Assembly (NCBI RefSeq): GCF_040605455.1
Contig: NZ_JBEXCV010000047.1
Span: forward strand, 1-56,472
From: Embleya sp040605455
Lineage (GTDB): Bacteria; Actinomycetota; Actinomycetes; Streptomycetales; Streptomycetaceae
DNA length: 56,472 nucleotides
Direction of reading: 5' to 3'
In this document: positions 17,737-25,675 of the stretch, piece by piece
Position numbering within the stretch: position 1 is the stretch's first letter
Layout: every line of letters starts with the position of its first letter
The notes under the pieces: model-generated
What the model was told of the DNA's origin: nothing
The model's database searches: none
The model's input: the letters and a program-made list of their open reading frames with translations, nothing else
Made by a program: the position numbers and the translations under genes

Positions 17737-19233
17737 TCAGTTCGGGTGCTTCACCCACGGGGATTTCGCATACCCGCTGTCGACGTGGAACACCTGGGGT
17801 TTCCCGTACAGGTTGCGGATGCGGATGGTCCAGACGGCCACCCCCTGCTCCGGCTGCACCACCACCTTGAAGTCCGCCGGGCGCCCCGCGTGGCGCCACT
17901 GCGCGCAGGCCTCGACGCAGACGGCCACCAGTTCGGCGAAGTACCTTGTGAGCTTGACGCCCGAGGGCGTCTTCCCAGTCTCCTCTTTCATGTGCTTCAG
18001 GCAGGCCAGGTCGGTCTCCATGCTCGCCGTGCAGAAGGCCCGCGGAACCCACGACTCGTGAATGGGGATCCAGGTCAGCGCGGTGACCCCGCCGGGACAC
18101 TGGATCTCCGCGTAGCCGAGCTTGTGGATCGTGGCGCACACGAAATCCCACTCGACGCCGCGCCACGCGAGCACGTTGACCGCCTTGGACAGTTCGAGCG
18201 TGGTCGACTTCGCCGGCATTCGCTTCTTGAGCGCGGCGAGGATCGTCTCGTTCCGACAGTGCGCGAGGACCTGCGCGATCTCCTCCGGCTCCAGGCCTGC
18301 GATGCACACCAGCCACGGCTTGCCGTAGAACGCGACCATCGACGTGCACGCCTTCAGCGCTGGTGCCTCCATCCCGGAAAGGCACGTGAACCGGTCGACG
18401 ACCTCGGGGCGGACCAGGCTCACGCTGCCGCACAGGTTCAGGTTCGCTGTGACGACCGCGCCGATCGGCGCCGCGCACAGGTTGGTGATCTGCTGCTTCT
18501 GCTGGTCCTCGGAGAGCGTGTAGGACGTGCCGAGTCGGACGTCGATCTGCTGTCCGAGTGTGACCGTGGTGACGTGGAGCAGGGGCACGGCGATGTTGCG
18601 GTGCTTGGCCAGCGGAGCGGTGAGCGGTTCGAGGATCACGGTGAGCTGGAACGAGCCGATATTGAGCACAGCGGCGTCCGCATCGGCAACGGTCGCGGTG
18701 AGTTCGTCGAACGCCGCGGTGTACGAGGCCAGTGCGGTCGTACGGTGCAGTTCGACGGTGGTCGAGCGTTGGGCGAACGCCGCCAGCTCGCCGTTCGCGC
18801 CGGGCAGTGCGGCCAGGAGGTCGTTCATCAGCTTGGTGGGCGAGGTGAACGCCCCGAGCCGGTCCTTGGTGGCGGTCGTGAGCCGTGCGCCGGTCACGTC
18901 GGCGCTCATGATGTCGTCGTGCCGGACCGACAGCAGCTCCGCGAGGGCGGACGCGACGGAATCGTCGAAGTGGGCCTTCAGGTCCTCGAACATCCCCAGC
19001 GCCAAGTGGTCGATGAGCGCGGCCATCTGGGCCTTCCACAGCGCCCGTCGCACCGGGTCGGCGATGTGCGCGAGCTGCGCGTCGATCTGCTGGTTGGCGT
19101 TGTCCTTCCACTTCTGCATCGCGCTGTTCGCCTGGCCCCGCAGCACCAAGTGCAGTGCGGGCTTCAGTTCGGCCTCGTTCGCGGGCCGCTCGGGCGGAGT
19201 ATTGCCTGCCCCACCGATCGTGTGCTCGGTCAT
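17737..19233 (-). CDS. Unrecognised 498-aa protein
   Basis: I do not recognise this protein. It starts MTEHTIGGAGNTPPERPANE (ATG 19233), has no signal peptide or transmembrane helix, and is clearly coding by composition. The N-terminal third is helical with Gln/Lys/Ala-rich text (LHLVLRGQANSAMQKWKDNA). The middle is beta-rich (LNIGSFQLTVILEPLTAPL). The second half contains about ten cysteines (NLCAAPIG, LNLCGS, FTCLSG, LKACTS, WLVCIAG, AHCRN, FVCATIH, IQCPGG, AFCTAS, LACLK, AVCVEAC), unusual for a cytoplasmic actinomycete protein. No metal-binding spacing stands out. The C-terminus is VFHVDSGYAKSPWVKHPN. It is flanked by gene-poor DNA on both sides, suggesting an accessory gene acquired alone. 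Confidence 0.7.
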   Translation of the reverse strand: MTEHTIGGAGNTPPERPANEAELKPALHLVLRGQANSAMQKWKDNANQQIDAQLAHIADPVRRALWKAQMAALIDHLALGMFEDLKAHFDDSVASALAELLSVRHDDIMSADVTGARLTTATKDRLGAFTSPTKLMNDLLAALPGANGELAAFAQRSTTVELHRTTALASYTAAFDELTATVADADAAVLNIGSFQLTVILEPLTAPLAKHRNIAVPLLHVTTVTLGQQIDVRLGTSYTLSEDQQKQQITNLCAAPIGAVVTANLNLCGSVSLVRPEVVDRFTCLSGMEAPALKACTSMVAFYGKPWLVCIAGLEPEEIAQVLAHCRNETILAALKKRMPAKSTTLELSKAVNVLAWRGVEWDFVCATIHKLGYAEIQCPGGVTALTWIPIHESWVPRAFCTASMETDLACLKHMKEETGKTPSGVKLTRYFAELVAVCVEACAQWRHAGRPADFKVVVQPEQGVAVWTIRIRNLYGKPQVFHVDSGYAKSPWVKHPN

Positions 19234-19384
19234 TGCCGCACCCCCAATCCCCCGCCGCGCTCGACGCCACGAGCGGGACAAGGTCGCGGCGGGCGACGGC
19301 ACCCGACAATTCTGACAGCGAATCAACTCCCCGTGGGACAAAACGCGTTGATTCGACAGGACGGCGAACCGGCGCAACGCGCAC
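19234..19384. other. Upstream region of the unknown 498-aa gene
   Basis: No gene seen. The promoter of the minus-strand gene is expected here. Confidence 0.3.
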
Positions 19385-19621
19385 GTGCGGCGGGCGGTGC
19401 ACGGAATCGGGGAGCCGCCGACGTGCCGGGCCAACGTTTCGCGGGTGCGGTCGTCGTTGACGCGGGCGCCGGGTCCGCCGCTGACAGCAGACCCCGGATG
19501 GCGGCAGTACCCGATGCGAGTCCCGCTCGACCCGCAGGTGACCGTCGACCGCCACGTCGTCACACCACTCGCCATGCCGGAGTCGTGCGCGGCGTCCTAT
19601 GTGGCCGCCCTCGCCGATTGA
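19385..19621 (+). pseudogene. Possible 3' relic of an unidentified gene
   Basis: A plus-strand frame ends with coding-like text YPMRVPLDPQVTVDRHVV, then TPLAMPESCAASYVAALAD and a stop at 19619-19621. A strong hairpin starts 20 bases later, as expected for a gene end. Upstream the frame degenerates and no start is credible. I do not recognise the family. Confidence 0.35.
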
Positions 19622-19641
19622 CCTGCCTGGCTGAAGGGGCA

Positions 19642-19692
19642 CCCGTCCCGCCATGCCCGACCGCCCAAAGGGGACGGGCATGGCGGGACGGG
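19642..19692. terminator. Long inverted repeat, terminator-like
   Basis: CCCGTCCCGCCATGCCCG (19642-19659) pairs perfectly with CGGGCATGGCGGGACGGG (19675-19692): an 18-bp stem around a 15-base spacer. No long T-run follows. It sits just after the relic ending at 19621, inside an 862-bp divergent gap. The remaining bases to 20095 hold no gene; a 13-base direct repeat (GTGGCCGCGCACG at 19721 and 19757) is also present. Confidence 0.55.
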
Positions 19693-20095
19693 CGGTGCAC
19701 ACCGAGCACCGTAGGGCGCCGTGGCCGCGCACGAGATGGTCGCGTGAGGCGATGGCGTGGCCGCGCACGTTGCGTGGCGGATCCATTGGCTGCGGAGCCG
19801 GTCGGGATACGACACGGCGGTCGCCCGTAACCCGCATGCAACCCGAAGCGTGGTTGCGGCGTGACGTTTGTGGATGCTCGCGTCGAGAACCCGGCGTCGG
19901 CAGCCGACACACCAACTGCCCACGGCCTTGTGACGATCGCGGGGTCGCCCCCCGGTCGGCTCACCGAGCGAGCGTTCTCGCCGGAACCTGCGGCAGCCGA
20001 TCCGGCGCGCACCCGCCCGCCGACGCCGACGCCGACGCGGATGTCGGCGATCGGTAGTCGTGCGCTTCGGGACACCTATATGAAGGAGTAGCTTC

Positions 20096-21085
20096 TTGAC
20101 CACTCACCTACGGCGTGTCACCCGCCCACGGATGTTACTGGCGCTGCTGGCGGCCCTGTGCGGGCTCGTCGCCACCACCCTGCTCGGTACGACTCCGGCG
20201 GCGGCGGCCGATCAGCGTCAGGCGATCTATGCCATCGCGCACCGGGTCGACACCCTGGACGGCGTGGACGCCGCGATCAACCACGGTGCCAACGCCATCG
20301 AGATCGACGTCTGTGCCTGGTGGAATCCGAACGAGTGGCGTGCCTGGCACGACTGTTCCTCGGCCGGTGAGAACCGGCTGGGCCCCAGCTTCGACGCCAT
20401 GCTCGACCGCATCGTCTCCAACGCCAAGGCGGGGCGCCGGTTGGCGCTGGTCTGGCTGGACATCAAGGACCCGAACTACTGCGGGGAAGCGCCGAACCGC
20501 ACGTGCAGCGTCGCCGGACTGCGGGACAAGGCACAGCGCCTGACGGCGGCCGGGATCCAGGTTCTCTACGGCTTCTACGAGTACCACGGCGGCGGCACCC
20601 CGGACGTCGGCGGCAGGGGCTGGAAGAGCCTGGAGGGCAGGCTCGGCCCGCTGGAGGGCATCACCACGACCGGGACCCGCGACCAGGTCGTGAACGCGTT
20701 CGACCGATCCGGCTCCGGATTCCCGGCCGGCCGGCGGGCGATGGACTACGGCGACAGCGACATCACCAAGGGGTTCGGCAACTGCACCGAGGCCACCCGG
20801 AACACGTGCGCCGAATTGAAGAAGGGCGCCCGGGACCGCGCCGCCGGACGACTCGCGGCCACACTGTCCTGGACAACCACCTACAACGATCCTTGGTACG
20901 TCGACAAACTCCTGGGCGACGCACGCGTGGACGGCATCATCGCGGGCTACGGGGCCTACACGGGGGTGCGCGACTACGACAACAACTGGCAATGCGGCAA
21001 CGCCGTCAAGATGGTCCGTGACTGGGTGAACGCACACAGCGGCACCCACCGCATGGCCAACAGCAGCGACCGCCTGTTCAGGTAG
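20096..21085 (+). CDS. Secreted phospholipase D / sphingomyelinase D-like enzyme
   Basis: A 329-aa exported enzyme. The signal peptide covers about residues 1-38 (LLALLAALCGLVATTLLG, cleavage near AAAA-D). The GDPD-like TIM barrel carries the catalytic constellation of the SicTox/actinomycete PLD group: H49 (AIAHRVD), E69 and D71 (NAIEIDVCAW), and H85 (WHDC). Spacings (20, 22, 36) are almost those of spider sphingomyelinase D. C73 and C87 could form the first loop disulfide, and WLDIKDPNY continues the barrel. The family cleaves choline or related head groups from sphingomyelin or lysophospholipids, giving cyclic phosphates. The start is TTG at 20096 with AAGGAG at 20083-20088. A terminator hairpin follows the stop. 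Confidence 0.85.
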   Translation: MTTHLRRVTRPRMLLALLAALCGLVATTLLGTTPAAAADQRQAIYAIAHRVDTLDGVDAAINHGANAIEIDVCAWWNPNEWRAWHDCSSAGENRLGPSFDAMLDRIVSNAKAGRRLALVWLDIKDPNYCGEAPNRTCSVAGLRDKAQRLTAAGIQVLYGFYEYHGGGTPDVGGRGWKSLEGRLGPLEGITTTGTRDQVVNAFDRSGSGFPAGRRAMDYGDSDITKGFGNCTEATRNTCAELKKGARDRAAGRLAATLSWTTTYNDPWYVDKLLGDARVDGIIAGYGAYTGVRDYDNNWQCGNAVKMVRDWVNAHSGTHRMANSSDRLFR

Positions 21086-21141
21086 CACCACGCGGCTCCG
21101 GGGCCGGATGAATACCGTTCCGCGTCCCCGTGGGTTGCCTC

Positions 21142-21174
21142 GGGCCGTCGGCCGCCGTTCCCGGCCGACGGCCC
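21142..21174 (+). terminator. Terminator hairpin of the phospholipase D gene
   Basis: GGGCCGTCGGCC (21142-21153) and GGCCGACGGCCC (21163-21174) form a 12-bp perfect stem with a 9-base loop, followed by CCTCTC, 57 bases after the stop codon. Confidence 0.75.
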
Positions 21175-21498
21175 CCTCTCGACAGGAAGGGGGCCGGTGC
21201 CGGTCGTCGTCGCGGTCGCGTACACCGCGCAGATTGCCATGGTGGTCGTGCAGGTCGAGGGGGCGCGTGGAGACCCGATACCCGGCCGACGCGGTGGAGA
21301 CGGCCGCCTCGTGAGCGACGTCCACAACGTGACATCATCCGGGTACTGGGCCACATCGCCGGACCGGAACGAGGCTGAGATCGTCGGGCCGATCGATTCA
21401 CCGGAGGAAGCCGGTGTCGGCCAGTGTGTGGCACCCACGCAACCGTGTGTGAGCACGAGGAGGTGCCGGAGAGCGGTGGATCCTGCGCTCCCCATCGT
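21175..21498. other. Convergent intergenic, no gene seen
   Basis: Short stretch between the phospholipase terminator and the end of the DUF1772 gene. No recognisable coding sequence. Confidence 0.4.
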
Positions 21499-22041
21499 TC
21501 AGGCGTGGTTGCGGCGGTAGACCCGAGTGGCCTTGACCATGGCGACGGCGGCCGCGGTGGAGAGTACGGCGCGGATGCCGTTCCAAATATTCCAGGTGGT
21601 CTCGAAGTCGGCGCGGGTCTTGCCAGGGTCGACGCTGCCGGCGCCGGCGAGCATCTCGTTGAGCGGGACGTTGATGCCCGAGGTGGTCAGGACCGTCGTC
21701 GTGTAAAGCGCGAGGGCGGCGACCGCCCACCGCAGCGTTGTGCCGCCGCCACGCTTGCGGAGCCTCCACGCGGCGACGGCGGGTGCGACGAGCGCGGCGG
21801 TGAAAACGGCGAAGAACAGCGGGTTCTCGATGTTGGTGTTGATCTGCTGCATCGAGTGGACGAAGTCCGCGTCGCCCTTGGTGCCGAGTAGCGGCATGAC
21901 GACGGTGGAGAACGCGACGTACGTGCCGGCCATGAGCGTGTTGGCGACGGTTCCGGCGGTGAGCCAGCGGCCGACGGTGTCGCGGGTGGTGGCGATCGAC
22001 TGGGGGGCGGGGGCGATGAGGGTGTGGTCGAAGGCGGCCAT
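21499..22041 (-). CDS. DUF1772 (anthrone-oxygenase-like) membrane protein
   Basis: A 180-aa integral membrane protein with about four hydrophobic helices: NTLMAGTYVAFSTVVMPLLG, PLFFAVFTAALVAPAVAAW, WAVAALALYTTTVLTTSGI and IRAVLSTAAAVAMV. It has the family's conserved INVPLNEML and polar WNIWNGIR near the end. DUF1772 includes fungal anthrone oxygenases, but most bacterial members have no proven reaction. The start is taken at MAAFDHTL (22041); longer forms add a non-hydrophobic, unlikely leader. It lies downstream of a cupin and a zinc alcohol dehydrogenase on the same strand, separated by about 230 and 45 bp, so the three may act in one small oxidoreductive pathway. Confidence 0.82.
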   Translation of the reverse strand: MAAFDHTLIAPAPQSIATTRDTVGRWLTAGTVANTLMAGTYVAFSTVVMPLLGTKGDADFVHSMQQINTNIENPLFFAVFTAALVAPAVAAWRLRKRGGGTTLRWAVAALALYTTTVLTTSGINVPLNEMLAGAGSVDPGKTRADFETTWNIWNGIRAVLSTAAAVAMVKATRVYRRNHA

Positions 22042-22269
22042 GGCGAACTCCAAGCGAAACGAAAGAGGATGGGGGAGAGGCGGTGCGCGGTTTCCGCGAC
22101 CGGCCGCTCCGTTCTGCGACACCTCAAGAATCGCGTGCATGCTCCGGTCGAACAACGGCCGTTCCCGGAAGCACTGTTAACCCCCGGGTTACCGATCTTC
22201 GGTTCCGGTCCGGAGCGCTCCGCGCCCGACCCGGGCGGATTACGGAAAGAGTGTTGCGTCCGGCAGGTT

Positions 22270-22671
22270 TCAGGCGAGGGCGGCTGCGTACTCTTCGTCG
22301 GTGACTGGCTCCAGCCAGGTGGTGCCGTCGCCGGTGTCGTCGCCGACGGTGAGGGCGAGGTGTGCCATGAGGGTGGTGTCGGTGGCGCCGTGCCAGTGCT
22401 CTTCGCCGGCCGGGCAGGTGACGGTGTTGCCGGCGGTGACGCGGACGACGTGGCCGTCGCGGGTGCCGACCAGGCCAACGCCGTCGGTGATGTGCAGGAC
22501 CTGACCGAGGGCGTGGGAGTGCCAGTTCGTTCGGGCGCCGGGGGTGAACCGCACCAACGCCGCGACCAGGTAGGCCGGTTCGGCGGGCGCGGCGATCATG
22601 TTCAGGTAGACGTCGCCGGTGGACCGGTCGGCCGGCCCCGTGGCGGTGGGGGCGCTGGGCGTGAGACGCAT
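22270..22671 (-). CDS. Small cupin-domain protein
   Basis: A 133-aa single-domain cupin. Motif 1 is ARTNWHSHALGQVLHITDGVG (metal ligands H-x-H; Q replaces the usual second-helix Glu). Motif 2 is TCPAGEEHWHGATDTTLMAH (P-x-G-x-x-H-x-H). Such (R)-mandelonitrile-lyase-like or carboxymuconolactone-decarboxylase-associated cupins bind one Mn/Fe/Zn and often accompany alcohol dehydrogenases and DUF1772 proteins, as here. The alcohol dehydrogenase ends 45 bp upstream on the same strand, so cotranscription is likely. The exact reaction cannot be read. Confidence 0.85.
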   Translation of the reverse strand: MRLTPSAPTATGPADRSTGDVYLNMIAAPAEPAYLVAALVRFTPGARTNWHSHALGQVLHITDGVGLVGTRDGHVVRVTAGNTVTCPAGEEHWHGATDTTLMAHLALTVGDDTGDGTTWLEPVTDEEYAAALA

Positions 22672-22716
22672 CGGAAAACTCCGTTGGGTCGAGCGGGCGG
22701 GTCGGGCAGGCGCGCG

Positions 22717-23739
22717 TCAGACGGTGAGCAGGGCCTTGATGGCGCGGCGTTCGTCCATCGCCCGGTAGGCCTCGGCGGCCTGGTCGAGCGGGAGGGTGAG
22801 GTCGAAGACCTTGCCGGGGTCGATCTCCCGGCGCCAGATCAGGTCGATCAGCTCCGGCAGGTACTGCCGCACCGGCGCGGGCCCGCCGTGCAGATGGACA
22901 TGGGAGAAGAAGAGTTCCTCGCCCGGCAGCGCGACGTCGTGGGAGACGCCGACGTAGCCGACGTGCCCGCCGGGGCGCGTGGAGCGGATGGCCTGCATCA
23001 TCGACTCCTGCGTGCCGACCGCCTCGATTACCGAATGCGCGCCCAGCCCGCCGGTCATCTCCTTGATCCGTGCCACGCCCGCGTCGCCGCGCTCTTCGAC
23101 GATGTCGGTCGCCCCGTACTCGACGGCGAGCTTCTGCCGGGGTTCGTGGCGGCTCATCGCGATGACCCGCTCTGCGCCGAGCCGCTTGGCGGCGAGCACC
23201 GCGAGCAGGCCGACCGCGCCATCCCCGACGACCGCGACGGTCTTGCCGGGCCCGGCCTGGGCCGCGACGGCGCCGAACCAGCCGGTGCCGAGCACGTCGG
23301 ACGCGGCGAGCAGGCTGGGGACCAGGTCGTCGTCGGGCATGCCGGGGGTGGCGACCAGGGTGCCGTCCGCGAGCGGCACGCGCAGCCGCTCGGCCTGCGA
23401 CCCGAGCGCGCCGACCGGTTCGCGGTGCACGCACGAGGACTGGTAGCCGGCGCGGCAGATCTCGCAGGTGTTGTCCGAGGCGAAGAACGACCCGACCACG
23501 AACTGCCCGGGGCGGATCGCGGTGACCGCGCTGCCGACCTCCTCGACGACGCCGACGTACTCGTGCCCCATCGGGGCCGGGGCGGCGAGCCGCTCGATCC
23601 CGCGGTACGGCCACAGGTCCGAACCGCACACGCACGTGGCCGCCAGGCGGATCACCGCATCGGTCGGGGCGAGGACCGCCGGGTCCTCGCGCTCCTCGAC
23701 CCGGACGTCGCCGGGGGCGTGCATCACGACACCGCGCAT
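22717..23739 (-). CDS. Zinc-dependent alcohol dehydrogenase (MDR family)
   Basis: A 340-aa medium-chain dehydrogenase. The catalytic zinc site is CVCGSDLWPYRG with GHEYVGVVEEVG (Cys, and His-Glu). The structural region is reduced to CEICRAGYQSSCVHRE. The Rossmann nucleotide-binding loop is VAVVGDGAVGLLAVLAAKRL (G-x-G-x-x-G). The sequence is of the type often annotated 'zinc-dependent alcohol dehydrogenase family protein' in streptomycetes, with NAD(P)+ as cofactor. The start is ATG 23739 (MRGVVMHAPGDVRVEE) with GGGAG upstream. It is first in a minus-strand group with the cupin and DUF1772 genes. The gap upstream leads directly into the truncated MmyB-type regulator on the opposite strand, which was probably its original regulator. 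Confidence 0.9.
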   Translation of the reverse strand: MRGVVMHAPGDVRVEEREDPAVLAPTDAVIRLAATCVCGSDLWPYRGIERLAAPAPMGHEYVGVVEEVGSAVTAIRPGQFVVGSFFASDNTCEICRAGYQSSCVHREPVGALGSQAERLRVPLADGTLVATPGMPDDDLVPSLLAASDVLGTGWFGAVAAQAGPGKTVAVVGDGAVGLLAVLAAKRLGAERVIAMSRHEPRQKLAVEYGATDIVEERGDAGVARIKEMTGGLGAHSVIEAVGTQESMMQAIRSTRPGGHVGYVGVSHDVALPGEELFFSHVHLHGGPAPVRQYLPELIDLIWRREIDPGKVFDLTLPLDQAAEAYRAMDERRAIKALLTV

Positions 23740-23863
23740 GGTTGTGCTCCCATTTCTTCCGGAGGGCGGCCGCCGCGCGGCCGCCGGGCACTCGGGCCAT
23801 TCAAGGACGGGCCCCGGAACCGGGCGGGTCAGGCGCGCGCGCAGGCAAGCCACGCTCACCCGT

Positions 23864-24640
23864 ATGCCCGGCCGACCCGCGCCCCCGGGCCAGGGCGCTC
23901 AGCGCCGCGTACACGCGACAGAAGCCGGAGCCCTGCACGGGAGCCTGCAAGGGACTCTGGACGCGGTCACCGCCGGGCCCGCGTTCGTCCGCAACGGCCG
24001 CATGGACCTGCCGGCCGCCAACGCGCTCGCCCGCGCCTTCTACGCCGACGCGTACGCCTTCGCATCCGAAAGCCCCGGCGGGCGTCCCGCGAACCTGGCC
24101 CGCTTCCAGTTCCTCGCCCCGGCCGCGCGCCGCTTCTACCCCGACTGGGATCTCGCCGCCGACATCTGCGTCGCCATCCTGCGCACCGAAGCCGGCCGCA
24201 ACCCGCGCGACAAGGACCTCCACGACCTCGTCGGCGAACTGTCCACCCGCAGCGACGCGTTCCGCACCCGCTGGGGCGCCCACAACGTCCGCCACCACGG
24301 CACCGGCACCAAACGCTTCCACCACGCCGTCGTCGGCGAACTCACCCTCGCCTACGAAGGGCTCGACATGGCCGCCGAACCCGGCCTCACCCTCACCGTC
24401 TACACCTGGCACGGCCGTACGTTCTCGCCCGCCTGGGGCTCCCGCGACAAGCGCTCCATGCTCCCGGTCGCTCCCGAACTCGTCGCGGAGATCGCGGTGG
24501 ACTCCGCGTTCGCGACGGGCCTGCCGCGCCTGCTCGGGGAGATCGCCTACGCCACGCGCACCCGCGCCGGCCTGCTGCGCCATCCCGCGTGGCATCGACT
24601 GAGGCCGGATCCGGCCCCGGAGGATGCGACGTCGGAATGG
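23864..24640 (+). pseudogene. Chimeric relic: MmyB-type regulator joined to DNA-ligase C-terminus
   Basis: One open frame holds two incomplete parts. The first (about 23940-24410) is the ligand-binding MmyB domain of an XRE regulator: TLDAVTAGPAFVRNGRMDLP, FQFLAPAARRFYPDWDLAA, LVGELSTRSDAFRTRW, VVGELTLAYEGLDM, LTVYTW. Its N-terminal helix-turn-helix (compare the intact relative at 53912-54811) is absent. The text then changes to FSPAWGSRDKRSM, PELVAEIAVDSA, LRHPAWHRLRPDPAPED, which resembles the C-terminal OB domain of ATP-dependent DNA ligases. The frame runs on to 24955 across two genes on the other strand. I infer a deletion that fused two 'half genes'; no function is expected. Confidence 0.6.
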
Positions 24641-24663
24641 GTCCGGCGGGCCGGGGCCGCCAA

Positions 24664-24939
24664 TCAGAAGGGTGCGATGCCGGTGCCGGTGATGTGGGCG
24701 TGCCGGTCCAGGACGCGGTCGACGGTGAAGGAGGCGGCGCGTTGGTCGACGCGCAGGAGGCGGGTGGTGGCGGAGGCGATGCGGTTCATGTCGACGGTGG
24801 GGTCGTCGGTCCACACGCGTCCGCCCCAGGTGCCTCCGGTTTCCAGGCGCAGGTGGGCCTCGACCGGGATGCTCGCGCCGTCGGCGGCGACGATCGCGGG
24901 CCCGTCGTATCGGTCCTGTGTGTGGAAGGCGCCACTCAT
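24664..24939 (-). CDS. Small DUF4873-like protein
   Basis: A 91-aa beta-rich protein: YDGPAIVAADGASIPVEAHL at the start and HAHITGTGIAPF at the end. These match the DUF4873 module usually found at the C-terminus of flavin monooxygenases or as a stand-alone protein. No catalytic residues are obvious. Its start overlaps the stop of the preceding gene by four bases (ATGA), so the two are cotranscribed and translationally coupled. Confidence 0.65.
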   Translation of the reverse strand: MSGAFHTQDRYDGPAIVAADGASIPVEAHLRLETGGTWGGRVWTDDPTVDMNRIASATTRLLRVDQRAASFTVDRVLDRHAHITGTGIAPF

Positions 24940-25196
24940 GTCTCGCGTCCGCTGATCCGGGCGACGTGGTCCGCGCTCGCGACGACGACGAACCGGTGCC
25001 CGAGCGCGGTGGGCTCGGTGTCGAGATGCAGGACACCTTCGGCGCCGGTCTCCAGGACGGGCCCGCCGTCGATGATCCCGCTCCAGGTGTGGGGGAGGGT
25101 GTCGCCGTCGACCGGCCAGTCGAACAGATCGGCCGTGACCTCGACGTCCCCGTGACCGGGAACCGTGACGTAGCCGTGCGCCGCGTGGATCTCCAT
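24936..25196 (-). CDS. Small beta-rich protein, partner of the DUF4873-like protein
   Basis: An 86-aa protein, MEIHAAHGYVTVPGHGDVEV, with a predicted small beta barrel. It looks distantly similar to its neighbour (GxVxVPGxGDVEVTADL versus DGASIPVEAHL, and both have a W-x-G-x-I/V near the middle), so the pair may be a tandem duplication. No family is named with confidence. The ATGA overlap with the downstream gene shows they are one operon. Confidence 0.6.
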   Translation of the reverse strand: MEIHAAHGYVTVPGHGDVEVTADLFDWPVDGDTLPHTWSGIIDGGPVLETGAEGVLHLDTEPTALGHRFVVVASADHVARISGRET

Positions 25197-25399
25197 GATC
25201 CGAGTGTGCGTCGACCCGTCTCGACCCGCCGGCGCCGGAACGCGCGGCTACGCGGACGGCCCGCCCGCGCGCCGGCGTCCTCGCGGGCGGTGATCAGGGT
25301 TCGTATGGCGCGCATCCGCGCGGCCCGCGGCCCGCGGCCCGCGGCCAGGGGCCCGGTTCAGCGCCTCGGCGTCCTCGGTCCCCGCCACGCGCCGGCACT
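25197..25399. other. Intergenic with a 7-bp GC tandem repeat
   Basis: Contains four to five copies of GGCCCGC around 25317-25346. Otherwise nothing is seen; it separates the DUF4873 operon start from the end of the phosphatase operon. Confidence 0.4.
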
Positions 25400-25675
25400 T
25401 TAGGTGCGTGCATTCGAATGCGAGCTGGTGATCCAGCAGCGGGCGAGACGCTCGGGCAGTGAATCGGATATGTGTTCGATGTAACGGACGGCGTCCCGCG
25501 CGTCGACGCGACGCCCCGCCGGCCCGCCCGGATTCGCTCGGACGTTCGCGAAGAGCAACAGGTGCCGGGAAAGTCGGGCAGCATGTTCAGTGTCACCACC
25601 TGTCGCCGAGGGCGATGCCGGGAGCGGCAATGACACCGGCCCATTCGTTGTCGGTGGCTGCCGGCCGGTCGGCAT
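25400..25675 (-). CDS. Small protein translationally coupled to the PP2C phosphatase
   Basis: A 91-aa frame whose ATG overlaps the stop of the phosphatase (TGATG). This is strong evidence that it is translated from the same mRNA. The C-terminal half looks folded: SRHLLLFANVRANPGG, then VRYIEHISDSLPERLARCW. I do not recognise a family. Third-position GC is lower than in its neighbours. In comparable loci the partner of a SpoIIE-type phosphatase is often an STAS anti-anti-sigma or anti-sigma kinase, but no such motif is visible here. Confidence 0.55.
   Translation of the reverse strand: MPTGRQPPTTNGPVSLPLPASPSATGGDTEHAARLSRHLLLFANVRANPGGPAGRRVDARDAVRYIEHISDSLPERLARCWITSSHSNART

Noticed and set aside
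17324..19915. 863-codon minus-strand frame with Arg-rich text
   Set aside because: It runs antisense or out of frame to the 498-aa gene and has no domain, start site or sensible composition.
22024..25155. 1043-codon plus-strand frame across three minus-strand genes
   Set aside because: It is the mirror frame of well-identified genes (DUF1772, cupin, alcohol dehydrogenase) and contains no recognisable protein.
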